Positions 45,721-53,647 of a stretch of 64,000 bases of DNA are shown in pieces. Origin of the DNA: Duganella guangzhouensis (lineage in GTDB: Bacteria > Pseudomonadota > Gammaproteobacteria > Burkholderiales > Burkholderiaceae_D); assembly GCF_009674535.1 (NCBI RefSeq), contig NZ_WKJK01000015.1:62001-126000 (forward strand). The letters run 5' to 3'. How positions within the stretch are numbered: the stretch's first letter is position 1; each line of letters starts with the position of its first letter. A program made the translations under genes and the position numbers. Below the pieces are notes generated by a model, which was not told the DNA's origin, did not search any database, and was given only the letters and a program-made list of their open reading frames with translations.

Positions 45721-45785
45721 ATGACATGTGTCATACAAGTGATTGATTTAGATAGATTTAATTTCTCATTTGTCTTATACAAGAC
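45721..45785. repeat. Two small palindromes upstream of the isocitrate-lyase paralogue
   Basis: ATGACA-TG-TGTCAT (45721-45734) and GTCTT-ATAC-AAGAC (45772-45785). The run between them is AT-rich and the sequence C/T-ATACAAG occurs at both ends. In the 211-bp gap before the gene these look like operator sites, but no regulator is identified. Confidence 0.35.
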
Positions 45786-45838
45786 TCTTGGTGCGCGGCA
45801 CTATGTCTTCTATGATTTCTCTTATGAAAGAGAACATC

Positions 45839-46951
45839 ATGGCCATCCGCGAACAGCACATCGCCGCCCTGCAAAACGACTGGGACACCAATCCGCGCTG
45901 GGTTGGCGTCAGCCGTCGTCACAGCGCCGCCGACGTGGTGCGGTTGCGTGGCTCTCTCAGCATTGAACACACGCTGGCACAGCGCGGCGCCGAGCGGTTG
46001 TGGCGCTCGCTGCATGATGAACCCTTCATCGGCGCGCTGGGAGCGCTGACCGCCGACCAGGCAGTGCTGCAAGTGCAGGCCGGCCTCAAAGCCGTGTACG
46101 TGTCCGGCGAGATGTATCCGCCGGCACCGCTGGCGGTGCGCCGCATTAATGACAGCCTGCAGCGCGCCGACCAACTGCAGTGGGCCGAAGGCGAGGGCGA
46201 ACTGGATTACTACGCGCCGGTGGTGGCCGACGCCGAGGCCGGCTTCGTTGGCGTAATGAATGCCTACGAGCTGATGAAAGCCATGATCGATGCCGGCGCC
46301 GCCGGGGTGCATTTCGACGATCAACTGGCCTCGGCCCGGCATGGCGGCGCCAAGGTGCTGGTGCCGACTCGCGCCGCCATCGACAAGCTGAGCGCGGCGC
46401 GGCTGGCGGCCGACGTAATGGGCACGCCAACGTTGTTGATCGCCCGCACCGATGCCGAAGCGGCCAGCTTGCTGAGCTCGGACGTCGACGAGCTCGACCA
46501 GCCGTTCTGTAGCGGCGAGCGCACCGCCGAGGGCCACTACCGCGTCCGCAGCGGCCTGGAGCAGGCGATCGCCCGCGCGCTGGCCTATGCGCCGTATGCT
46601 GACCTGGTGTGGTGCGAGACGCGCAAGCCGGACCTGGCGTTCGCGCAAGCGTTTGCCGAGGCGGTGCATGCGCGCTTTCCCGGCAAGCTGCTGGCGTATC
46701 ACTGTTCGCCGGCGTTCAACTGGAAAAAGAACCTGGACGACGCCACCATCGCCCGCTTCCAGAAAGAGCTGGGTGCGATGGGCTACAAGTTCCAGTTTGT
46801 CTCGCTGGCCGGCGCGCAGGCGCTGAACCATGGCATGTACAAGCTGGCGCATGGCTATGCGCGGCGCCAGATGGCGGCCTATGTCGAATTGCAGGAAGAG
46901 GAGTTTGCCGCGGTCCGCAAGGGTTACGCGGCGCTGAGTATGGCAGCTTAA
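45839..46951 (+). CDS. Isocitrate lyase paralogue lacking the catalytic signature
   Basis: A 370-residue protein clearly from the isocitrate lyase family (about 430 residues normally). The start at 45839 follows GAAAGAGA. Well-conserved blocks: SAADVVRLRGSLSIEHTLA, VVADAEAGFVGVMNAYELMK, ADVMGTPTLLIARTDAEAA and NWKKNLDDATIARFQKELGA. Three parts are missing: about 20 residues after VYVSG (residue 90), where SGW and a long loop usually follow; the KKCGHM catalytic motif, replaced by SARHGGAK (165-172); and the last ~45 residues. All are in-frame, so this is not a simple frameshift. Probably inactive or re-purposed; a real isocitrate lyase is expected elsewhere. Confidence 0.85.
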   Translation: MAIREQHIAALQNDWDTNPRWVGVSRRHSAADVVRLRGSLSIEHTLAQRGAERLWRSLHDEPFIGALGALTADQAVLQVQAGLKAVYVSGEMYPPAPLAVRRINDSLQRADQLQWAEGEGELDYYAPVVADAEAGFVGVMNAYELMKAMIDAGAAGVHFDDQLASARHGGAKVLVPTRAAIDKLSAARLAADVMGTPTLLIARTDAEAASLLSSDVDELDQPFCSGERTAEGHYRVRSGLEQAIARALAYAPYADLVWCETRKPDLAFAQAFAEAVHARFPGKLLAYHCSPAFNWKKNLDDATIARFQKELGAMGYKFQFVSLAGAQALNHGMYKLAHGYARRQMAAYVELQEEEFAAVRKGYAALSMAA

Positions 46952-47002
46952 GAACAACAACAGTCAGAACGTGCGGGGCAGGCGACAACTGCCCGGCGCC
47001 AG

Positions 47003-47040
47003 AGGCCGCAGCGACACAATCGCTGCGGCCTTGCCTTTTA
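47003..47040 (+). terminator. Rho-independent terminator after the isocitrate-lyase paralogue
   Basis: A perfect 12-bp stem, AGGCCGCAGCGA (47003-47014) with TCGCTGCGGCCT (47020-47031), loop CACAA, followed by TGCCTTTTA. It also lies between the stops of two convergent genes and may work weakly in both directions. Confidence 0.8.
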
Positions 47041-47277
47041 TGGCTGTTGTTGCTGTGTTTGCTGTTGATGCTGCTGCAGATGATGGCGCAGGCGCTGCTG
47101 GAATTCATCGACATCGTCGATGGTGCTCATGTCGTCGTCAACTTCCACCATGTAGGTGGCGTGGCCGGGCGCGAACGACACGCTGGCCTCGACACCATCC
47201 TTGTGCTCCGACAGGCAGTGCCCCTGGACGGCGCCCAGCACATTGCCGTCCACGTCCGTTACGATGGTCATTTTCAT
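47038..47277 (-). CDS. Small hypothetical protein, Gln-rich end
   Basis: A 79-residue protein starting at 47277 with GGCGGAGG upstream. The first ~50 residues look folded and strand-rich (TIVTDVDGNVLGAVQG, EASVSFAPGHATYMVEVDDD). The tail is a Gln/His run. No family recognised; no signal peptide. Its ATG overlaps the stop of the gene before it by 4 bp (ATGA), so the two small proteins are translated together. The pair has no obvious partner. Confidence 0.6.
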   Translation of the reverse strand: MKMTIVTDVDGNVLGAVQGHCLSEHKDGVEASVSFAPGHATYMVEVDDDMSTIDDVDEFQQRLRHHLQQHQQQTQQQQP

Positions 47278-47531
47278 GACATGCCTCCGCCTTGCAGATT
47301 GTGAAAGCAACCACCCACGCCCTGGTTGTGGATGGTGACGAAGTACGTGGCGTTGCCGTTGTTGTCCTTGCGCTTGCGCTGCTGGTCGGCCAGGTGAACC
47401 GCACCCTGGTTGGGCGTCTTCACGTCCGCCGAAGCGAACTGCGTGCCGTGATCGGCGCCGTAGGTATAACTCCAGGTGACCGCCTGACCCGGTGCGAGAA
47501 AGGTCAACGGCCCTACGTTGTTAAAAGCCAT
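47274..47531 (-). CDS. Small hypothetical protein, first gene of a two-gene unit
   Basis: An 85-residue protein from 47531 with a strong GGAGGAG ribosome site. Strand-rich: FNNVGPLTFLAPGQAVTW, SYTYGADHGTQFASADV and ATYFVTIHNQGVGGCFHN. The one Cys is near the end. It resembles a small beta-sandwich (lectin- or spore-coat-like shape), but I recognise no family. The long antisense reading through it into rlmJ is not part of the gene. Confidence 0.6.
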   Translation of the reverse strand: MAFNNVGPLTFLAPGQAVTWSYTYGADHGTQFASADVKTPNQGAVHLADQQRKRKDNNGNATYFVTIHNQGVGGCFHNLQGGGMS

Positions 47532-47696
47532 AATCTCCTCCATGAAAGTATGCCGCGCACGCGGGTGCGTGCACGGCAGTTCCATCTTAGTCAGCACATT
47601 CGCGCACACTTTGATGCAAACGATGTGTGTGCTTTTTTGGTGGGCGGGCGGATCTGAGGGATAATGTCGGATTGAATCAATCGGGATCACCAGCTT

Positions 47697-48656
47697 ATGT
47701 TTTCTTACCGCCACGCCTTTCATGCGGGTAATCACGCTGACGTGCTCAAGCACTTCATCACCCTCCAGTTGCTGCAGTATCTGAATCAGAAAGATACCGC
47801 CTACAGCTACATCGACACTCACTCGGGCGCTGGCGTCTACGAACTGGACGGCAACTTCGCCTCCAAGAACGCCGAGTACGAAACCGGCATCGGCCCGCTG
47901 TGGAAGCTGGACGACGTGCCGGCGCCGCTCAAGGAATACGTTGACCTGATCAAGGCCATGAACCCGAGCGGCAAGATGCGCTACTACCCTGGCTCGCCCT
48001 ACATCGCCGAGCAGGTGGCGCGCGAGCAGGACCGTCTGCGCCTGTTCGAACTGCATCCGGCCGACGTCAGGCTGTTGGCCGATAACTTCCGCAAGCTGGA
48101 AGAACATGCTGCGGCGCAGGGGATTCGCCCCACCGTGCGCGGCAAGCGCGTGATCATCGCCAAGAGCGACGGCTTCGCCTCGCTGAAGGCGCTGCTGCCG
48201 CCGCCATCGCGCCGCGCGCTGGTGCTGATCGATCCTCCGTATGAAGACAAGCAGGACTACAAAAAAACCAAGGATGCGCTGGATGATGCGCTGAAGCGCT
48301 TCCCGGGCGGCACCTACGCGGTCTGGTATCCGCTGCTGCAGCGCATCGAATCGCGCAACTTTGCCGAGAAGCTGAAGCAGCTGCCGGCCTCTGACTGGCT
48401 GAACGTGGTGCTGACCATCAAGAAACCGATGCCGGACGGCGTCGATGGTTTGCACAGCAGCGGCATGTTCATTTTGAATCCGCCATACACGCTGGAGCCG
48501 ATGCTGAAACAGGTCATGCCGTGGCTGGTGAAAGCGCTGGCCAAGGACAGCGGCGCCCGCTTTACGCTGGAGAGTGGCACGCCGGCGACGGCTGCGCGCA
48601 ACACTGGCGAGCGTCGCCCACCTGTCCGCAAGAAAAATATTGTCAAGTCTACATAA
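47697..48656 (+). CDS. rlmJ: 23S rRNA (adenine-2030-N6)-methyltransferase RlmJ
   Basis: A 319-residue RlmJ, longer than the 280 of E. coli by a basic tail. The family opening MFSYRHAFHAGNHADVLKH is unmistakable. SAM motif YIDTHSGAGVYEL and catalytic DPPY (179-182, in LVLIDPPYED) define the N6-adenine methyltransferase fold. It modifies A2030 of 23S rRNA. The C-terminal ~40 residues (SGTPATAARNTGERRPPVRKK) are an added basic extension. Followed closely by the EAL-HDOD gene. Confidence 0.95.
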   Translation: MFSYRHAFHAGNHADVLKHFITLQLLQYLNQKDTAYSYIDTHSGAGVYELDGNFASKNAEYETGIGPLWKLDDVPAPLKEYVDLIKAMNPSGKMRYYPGSPYIAEQVAREQDRLRLFELHPADVRLLADNFRKLEEHAAAQGIRPTVRGKRVIIAKSDGFASLKALLPPPSRRALVLIDPPYEDKQDYKKTKDALDDALKRFPGGTYAVWYPLLQRIESRNFAEKLKQLPASDWLNVVLTIKKPMPDGVDGLHSSGMFILNPPYTLEPMLKQVMPWLVKALAKDSGARFTLESGTPATAARNTGERRPPVRKKNIVKST

Positions 48657-48701
48657 TTGGGTATAGGCTGGTGTTCAGGAGACAGACAATGGGAGTCGCC
48701 C

Positions 48702-49970
48702 ATGATGATAGCTGTGTCACCGGCCTCAGCCAGACTGGCAGATAATTTCTTCCTCGCGCGCCAGCCCATCCTCAATCGGGGACAGCGGCTGGTGGCGTAT
48801 GAATTGCTGTTCCGCGACGCCGCTTCCTACAACGGCGCGCATGTCACCGACGATACCGAAGCGACCGCCACCGTTATCGCCCACGCGTCCGAGCTGGGCA
48901 TGGGGCAGGTGGTGGGCGACCAGATGGCCTTCGTCAACGTCGACGCGGTCGGGTTGATGAGCGACTTCATCCGCTTCCTGCCGAACGACAAAGTCATTCT
49001 CGAAATCCTGGAAACCGTCAAAGCCACGCCGGAAGTGCTGGAGCGCGTGCGCGAGCTCAAGCAGGCCGGCTTCCGCTTCGCGCTGGATGATGTGATCGGC
49101 CAGTCGGACGACGTGCAAAAGTTCACGCCACTGTGCGATGTCATCAAAGTCGACATCAAGGACATGCGGCCCGGCACCTTGCCGGCGCTGGCGCGGATAC
49201 TGAAGAACCCGAAGCAGAAGCTGCTGGCCGAAAAGGTCGAAACCATCGAAGAATTCGAAGAGTGCATGGAACTGGGCTTTGAATACTTCCAGGGCTATTA
49301 CTTCGCACGGCCGGTGATCCTGAGCGGCAAAAAAATCTCACCCTCGCAGATGAGCGTGCTGCACTTGCTGGAATTGCTGGACAAGGATGCCAGCAACCAG
49401 GAAATCGAAACCAGCGTCAAGCACGATGCGCTGATCACGTTGAACCTGTTGCGGCTGGTGAACACGCCGGCGGTGGGCGCGCGGCAGCGCATCAACTCGG
49501 TGGGGCATGCGTTGATGGTGCTGGGGCGGCGTCAGTTGCGGCGCTGGCTGCAGATCCTGCTGTACGTGAAAAATGGCGGCACCCAGGAATTCACCTCACC
49601 GCTACTGCAGCTGGCCACCACGCGCGGCAAGACCATGGAATTAATGGTCGAACACCGCAAGCCAGGGCAGCGCGTCAGTGCCGACATCGGCTTCACGGTG
49701 GGCGTGATGTCGCTGATGGACACCCTGTTCTCGATCCAGATGCGCGACGTACTGGAAAGCGTCAACGTGCTGGACGAAGTGAGAGCCGCGCTGCTGCACC
49801 GCAGCGGCGACTATGGCAGCATGCTCAGCCTGATCGAACACATCGAGCGTGGCCGCGACGGCCAGATCCTGGCGCAGATGCTGCACCAGCTGGACTTACG
49901 GCCGGCCGAACTGTACGCGATCCAGCTCTCCGCCATCGAGTGGGTCACCGAATACACCCGCGGCATCTAA
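48702..49970 (+). CDS. EAL-HDOD signalling protein (YuxH type), degenerate EAL
   Basis: 422 residues from the ATG at 48702, preceded by GGGAG 6 bp upstream. The N-terminal EAL-like domain has LARQPILNRGQRLVAYELLFRD; the catalytic EAL becomes ELL, as in the YuxH class, so cyclic di-GMP hydrolysis is unlikely. It keeps VNVDAVGLMS, ILETVKATPEVLERVRELK and LAEKVETIEEFEECMELGFEYFQG. The C-terminal half is an HDOD domain (LLELLDKDASNQEIETSVK to IERGRDGQILAQMLHQLDL). It should act as a regulator or cyclic di-GMP receptor. It converges with lolC, 10 bp between stops. Confidence 0.9.
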   Translation: MMIAVSPASARLADNFFLARQPILNRGQRLVAYELLFRDAASYNGAHVTDDTEATATVIAHASELGMGQVVGDQMAFVNVDAVGLMSDFIRFLPNDKVILEILETVKATPEVLERVRELKQAGFRFALDDVIGQSDDVQKFTPLCDVIKVDIKDMRPGTLPALARILKNPKQKLLAEKVETIEEFEECMELGFEYFQGYYFARPVILSGKKISPSQMSVLHLLELLDKDASNQEIETSVKHDALITLNLLRLVNTPAVGARQRINSVGHALMVLGRRQLRRWLQILLYVKNGGTQEFTSPLLQLATTRGKTMELMVEHRKPGQRVSADIGFTVGVMSLMDTLFSIQMRDVLESVNVLDEVRAALLHRSGDYGSMLSLIEHIERGRDGQILAQMLHQLDLRPAELYAIQLSAIEWVTEYTRGI

Positions 49971-49980
49971 GCCGCAGAGT

Positions 49981-51234
49981 TTATTCGTAGCGCAGCGCTT
50001 CGGCGGGATTGGTGCGGGTTGCCCACCAGCTTGGATAGAGCGTGGAAAGGAACGACAGCGCGACCGCGACGCCGACCACGCCGCCCACGTCGCTCCACAG
50101 CAGTTGCGATGGCACGGAGGTGATGAAGTAGATGTTCTTGTCCAGGATGTGGATGCCGAACAGCTGTTCGATGCCGTTGGCGATCGATGGCAAATTCCAT
50201 GCGATCAGCACGCCGCCGATGGTGCCGGCCAGGACGCCCAGCAACCCGGACAGCAGCCCCTGCACCACGAAGATTTTCATGATCGACGGCGGACTCGCAC
50301 CCAGCGTGCGCAAGATGGCGATGTCGGCCCGCTTGTCGGTCACCGACATCACCAGCATGGCCACCACATTGAAGGCGGCCACGGCCACAATCAGCGTCAG
50401 GATGATGAACATCATGTGCTTCTGGCTCTGCACGGCGGCAAACCAGTTGGCGTTGCGCTGGGTCCAGTCGCGGACGATGTAGTCGCCGTTGAGGCTGTTC
50501 TTCAGCTCGCGCGCCACCTGCGGTGCCTGGTTGGCGTCGGCGATCCGCAGCCGCAAGCCGGTCGGATAATTGACGTGCAGGATTTGCTCGGCATCCTGCA
50601 GGTGGATGAAGGCCATGCCGGAATCAAACTCGAAGTGGCCGATTTCAAACGTGCCGGCCACGGTGAAGCGCCGCGTCTGCGGCATGACGTTGGCCACGCT
50701 GGAATCCTGCGATGGCATGGCCAGCACCACGTTGTCGCCTTTTTTGACGTTGAGCGCCTTGGCCAGTTCCGAACCCAGCACGATCTGGAACGCGCCCGGC
50801 GTCAGCGCGGCCAGCGCGTCGGCGTTTTTGCCGCGCATGAATTCGGCCACCTTGGCTTCGTCTTGCGGCAGGATGCCGCGCAGCAGCGCCGGCTTCATGA
50901 TGTCTTCCTGCAGCAGCATGCCCGGCAGTTCGACGAAGGGCGCGCCACCTTGTACCGCCGGATTGCGCTGGGCGTCGCGCACGGTGGCTTGCCAGTCCGG
51001 CAGCACGCCGCGCGCGTCATATAGTTCGATGTGCGACAGCACCGCCACCATGCGGGCGCCGACGTCGCGCTGGAAGCCGTTCATGATCGACAGCACCACG
51101 ATCAGCGCGGCCACGCCTAGCCCGACGCCGGCGATCGATACCAGCGACATGAAGGAGATGAAGCTGTTGCGTCCGCTGCGGCGGCCGGCGCGCAGGTAGC
51201 GCACGCCGATTTGCCATTCGTATGGGAAGGCCAT
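49981..51234 (-). CDS. lolC: Lipoprotein-releasing ABC transporter permease LolC/LolE
   Basis: 417 residues from 51234; the longer reading upstream belongs to a shadow frame. One N-terminal helix (ISFMSLVSIAGVGLGVAALIVVLSIMNGF) is followed by a large periplasmic domain and three helices near the C-terminus (FIILTLIVAVAAFNVVAMLVM, then two more), the LolC/E topology. MPQTRRFTVAGTFEIGHFEFD is a family block. It starts 2 bp after the RsmI-like gene stop. Its ATPase partner lolD is not next to it: the downstream neighbour is convergent and on the other strand. Confidence 0.92.
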   Translation of the reverse strand: MAFPYEWQIGVRYLRAGRRSGRNSFISFMSLVSIAGVGLGVAALIVVLSIMNGFQRDVGARMVAVLSHIELYDARGVLPDWQATVRDAQRNPAVQGGAPFVELPGMLLQEDIMKPALLRGILPQDEAKVAEFMRGKNADALAALTPGAFQIVLGSELAKALNVKKGDNVVLAMPSQDSSVANVMPQTRRFTVAGTFEIGHFEFDSGMAFIHLQDAEQILHVNYPTGLRLRIADANQAPQVARELKNSLNGDYIVRDWTQRNANWFAAVQSQKHMMFIILTLIVAVAAFNVVAMLVMSVTDKRADIAILRTLGASPPSIMKIFVVQGLLSGLLGVLAGTIGGVLIAWNLPSIANGIEQLFGIHILDKNIYFITSVPSQLLWSDVGGVVGVAVALSFLSTLYPSWWATRTNPAEALRYE

Positions 51235-51236
51235 GA

Positions 51237-51962
51237 TTACTGGCCCAGCAGCAGGAACACGGTCGGCTTCTTGTGGAAGTCCGGCGCCTTGGCCGTTTTC
51301 CACTGCGCCGCCGTCATGGTGTGGATGGTCTCCGACGGCAGGCTGAGGTCGGTCGCGACGCAGACCAGCGTGCCCGGCGCGCAGGACGCCACCAGCGCTT
51401 CCAGCATGGCGGCGTTGCGGTACGGCGTTTCGATGAACAACTGGGTCTGCTTTTCCTTGCGCGAGCGCTGTTCCAGTTCCTTGATGCGCTTGTCGCGCTG
51501 GGCAGCGTCGGTCGGCAGGTAGCCGTTGAAGGCGAAGCTTTGGCCGTTGAGGCCGCTCGCCATGACGGCCAGCAGCAGCGACGACGGGCCGACCAGCGGC
51601 CGCACCGGAATCTTGTGCTGATGCGCCAGCCGCACCAGGTCGGCGCCGGGATCGGCCACCGCCGGCACGCCGGCTTCCGACACCAGGCCGCCATCCTGGC
51701 CCGCCAGCAGCGGCGCCAGCAGGTCGTTCAGCGCGGCGGCCGGGGTGTTGACGTTGAGTTCGGCGATTTTGATTTCCTGCATCGGCTTGCACAGCGGATG
51801 CTGGGCGCCGACCAGTTTGAGGAAGGCGCGCGCGGTTTTGGCGTTTTCAGCCACGAAATAGTCGAGCTGGGCGGTGATGCGTTGCACCTGTTCAGGCAGC
51901 ACATGGTTCAGGGCTTCGGTCTCGCCCAGGGTGTTCGGAATTAAAAAGAGGGTGCCGGTCAT
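51237..51962 (-). CDS. Tetrapyrrole-methylase-family SAM methyltransferase (RsmI-like)
   Basis: A 241-residue SAM methyltransferase of the tetrapyrrole/RsmI fold. LFLIPNTLGE opens the domain; LVSEAGVPAVADPGADLVRLA and VRPLVGPSSLLLAVMASGLNG are the SAM-binding blocks, the second matching the PGPSA motif of RsmI. It is shorter than true RsmI and probably a paralogue; the target is unknown, perhaps rRNA. The start shares bases with the maf stop (TAATG), and lolC follows 2 bp later, forming a maf-methyltransferase-lolC operon. Confidence 0.85.
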   Translation of the reverse strand: MTGTLFLIPNTLGETEALNHVLPEQVQRITAQLDYFVAENAKTARAFLKLVGAQHPLCKPMQEIKIAELNVNTPAAALNDLLAPLLAGQDGGLVSEAGVPAVADPGADLVRLAHQHKIPVRPLVGPSSLLLAVMASGLNGQSFAFNGYLPTDAAQRDKRIKELEQRSRKEKQTQLFIETPYRNAAMLEALVASCAPGTLVCVATDLSLPSETIHTMTAAQWKTAKAPDFHKKPTVFLLLGQ

Positions 51963-52555
51963 TATTTGTTCTGGAAAAAGGTGACGCCAATATTGCGCAG
52001 CATGCCTGTCAGGGCGATCAAAGGCAAGCCGGTGAGGGCGGTCGGGTCGCTGCTGTCGATGCGTTCGAGGATGGCGATGCCCAGCGCTTCGTTCTTGGCG
52101 CTGCCGGCGCAGTCGTACGGTTGTTCGATGCGCAGGTAAGCGTCCAGCTCGGCGTCCGGCAGGTCGCGGAACCGCACCACGGTCTGGATATTCTGCAGCT
52201 GGTGGCTACCATCGCGGCCGTCCCACACGCACAGCGCGGTATGGAAGATTACCTCGCGGCCGCGCATTTTCTGCAATTGCGCCAGCGCGTTGGCATGGTT
52301 GCCGGGCTTGCCGATTTGTTCATCATCCAGCGTGGCAACCTGGTCGGAGCCGATGACGATGGCGCCCGGCATCTTCGCCGCCACAGCGGCGGCTTTTTCA
52401 CGCGCCAGCCGCAGCGCGGTGGCGCTCGGCGTTTCGCCCGGTTGCGGGGTTTCGTCGATATCCGGCACCGCCACGCTGAACGGCAGTTGTAGTCGGGATA
52501 ACAATTCCTTGCGGTAGGCGGAACTGGAGGCCAGTACGAGTAAACTTGATGTCAT
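51962..52555 (-). CDS. maf: Maf-family nucleotide pyrophosphatase (YceF type)
   Basis: A 197-residue Maf protein. LVLASSSAYRKELLSRL opens it, followed by DIDETPQPGETPSATALRLA, the IVIGSDQVATLDDEQIGKPG block and YDCAGSAKNEALGI. In the YceF subgroup these enzymes hydrolyse 7-methyl-GTP. The position (next to yceD-rpmF, as in E. coli yceF) agrees with that subgroup. It is divergent from yceD across a 123-bp gap and starts an operon with the RsmI-like gene. Confidence 0.9.
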   Translation of the reverse strand: MTSSLLVLASSSAYRKELLSRLQLPFSVAVPDIDETPQPGETPSATALRLAREKAAAVAAKMPGAIVIGSDQVATLDDEQIGKPGNHANALAQLQKMRGREVIFHTALCVWDGRDGSHQLQNIQTVVRFRDLPDAELDAYLRIEQPYDCAGSAKNEALGIAILERIDSSDPTALTGLPLIALTGMLRNIGVTFFQNK

Positions 52556-52624
52556 GAAAGGAATGTTATATGCTCTCTCGCCGGTAATGCCAGCGGCAAA
52601 AACCACGAAATATTTGCTAAGGCT

Positions 52625-52654
52625 TTGACTTGAATGCGAAAACCCTGCTATTAT
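52625..52654 (+). promoter_or_regulatory. Sigma-70 promoter of the yceD-rpmF unit
   Basis: TTGACT (52625-52630) and TATTAT (52649-52654) separated by 18 bp, close to consensus, 24 bp before the yceD ATG. This is the best sigma-70 match in the divergent gap. Confidence 0.7.
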
Positions 52655-52678
52655 CGCAGGTTTTCAGGGAAGTCTCTA

Positions 52679-53176
52679 ATGAATGCTCTTGTGATCGACA
52701 CCTTTGAATTTTGTCGGACCAACAGCAGCCAGCAGGGCGTCACGCCAGTCGCTGAACTGACTCGTCTGACCAAAGATTGCGCGGATGCGTCCGGCACGAT
52801 TACCTGGAAAGCGGTAGGAAGCACCCACAAACTGGGTTTCCCGCAGATGACGCTGTCGGTGTCTGGCAGTGTGCAACTGGTCTGCCAACGCTGCCTGCAG
52901 CCTTACGCTCACCACCTCGATTCGTCGACCGTGCTGATGCTGGGTAAGGATGATGAACAGGCGGATGAAATTGAAGAAACGATAGACGACGAGTCGATCG
53001 ACGTGATCGTTGGAAGTCGCAGCATGGAGCTGATGTACCTGGTGGAAGATGAAGCGTTGCTGGCCTTGCCGCAATCGCCGCGTCACGATGTCTGCCCGGA
53101 TTCCAGCCTGCTGGATAAAGCGAAAAGCGAGAAACTGTCGCCCTTCGACGCTCTGAAGAGCCTCAAATCCGAATAA
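52679..53176 (+). CDS. yceD: YceD family (DUF177) large-subunit rRNA accumulation protein
   Basis: A 165-residue DUF177 protein. The central QLVCQRCLQPYAHHLD block has a CxxC (Cys69, Cys72), and VCPDSSLLDKAK near the end adds another Cys; the family often carries such a zinc-like motif. VEDEALLALPQSPRHD is the conserved YceD segment. It is needed for normal 23S rRNA levels. First gene of the rpmF-fatty-acid cluster; ribosome site weak. Confidence 0.92.
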   Translation: MNALVIDTFEFCRTNSSQQGVTPVAELTRLTKDCADASGTITWKAVGSTHKLGFPQMTLSVSGSVQLVCQRCLQPYAHHLDSSTVLMLGKDDEQADEIEETIDDESIDVIVGSRSMELMYLVEDEALLALPQSPRHDVCPDSSLLDKAKSEKLSPFDALKSLKSE

Positions 53177-53318
53177 GTAGTAGTAAAGAACGTGTCAATA
53201 CGCGTGTGATATCGAGTCTTGGCAAGTTAGTAGTGCAATGTAGTAGGGCTCGATTCGCATGTTTTATGTCGGTCGATTGTGTTAGAATTTTAGAACTTAA
53301 GTATTAGGAGTCATTAAC

Positions 53319-53501
53319 ATGGCAGTTCAACAGAACAAAAAATCCCCATCGAAGCGCGGTATGCACCGTTCGCACGATTTCCTGGTTGCTCCGCAACTGG
53401 CAATCGAGCCAACCACCGGTGAAACCCACCTGCGTCACCACATCAGCCCTAACGGCTTCTACCGTGGTCGTAAAGTCCTGAAAACCAAAAACGACGAGTA
53501 A
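53319..53501 (+). CDS. rpmF: 50S ribosomal protein L32
   Basis: A 60-residue basic protein: the MAVQQNKKSPSKRGMHRSHD opening, HHISPNGFYRGRKVL and the lysine-rich end are those of L32. Unlike many L32 proteins, no zinc-binding Cys pairs are present, as in the Cys-free type. RBS AGGAGTC. It lies between yceD and plsX, as in E. coli and most Proteobacteria. Confidence 0.97.
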   Translation: MAVQQNKKSPSKRGMHRSHDFLVAPQLAIEPTTGETHLRHHISPNGFYRGRKVLKTKNDE

Positions 53502-53647
53502 TCGACGCTTTTGCTGGACCCGGAAACAGGCGGTGCTGACTTGTGTAGCATCGCTTTTTCTTTTTTCATCGGCTGCAATTTAGATTTGCACACCGTCATG
53601 TTCCAATGCGGAGTCCGGTAGTCGCGGTCCCGCCGCTTGCCATAACA

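Noticed and set aside
45839..46951. Isocitrate lyase paralogue explained as a frameshifted pseudogene
   Set aside because: The frame is open throughout and all missing parts are in-frame; no compensating frame carries the lost motif nearby. Recorded as an altered gene instead.
47038..47531. Firm toxin-antitoxin assignment for the two small genes
   Set aside because: Layout fits, but neither protein shows a known toxin or antitoxin fold; kept only as a finding.
47532..48455. N-terminal extension of the 85-residue gene into rlmJ
   Set aside because: A strong ribosome site and ATG at 47531 mark the real start; the extension is antisense to rlmJ.
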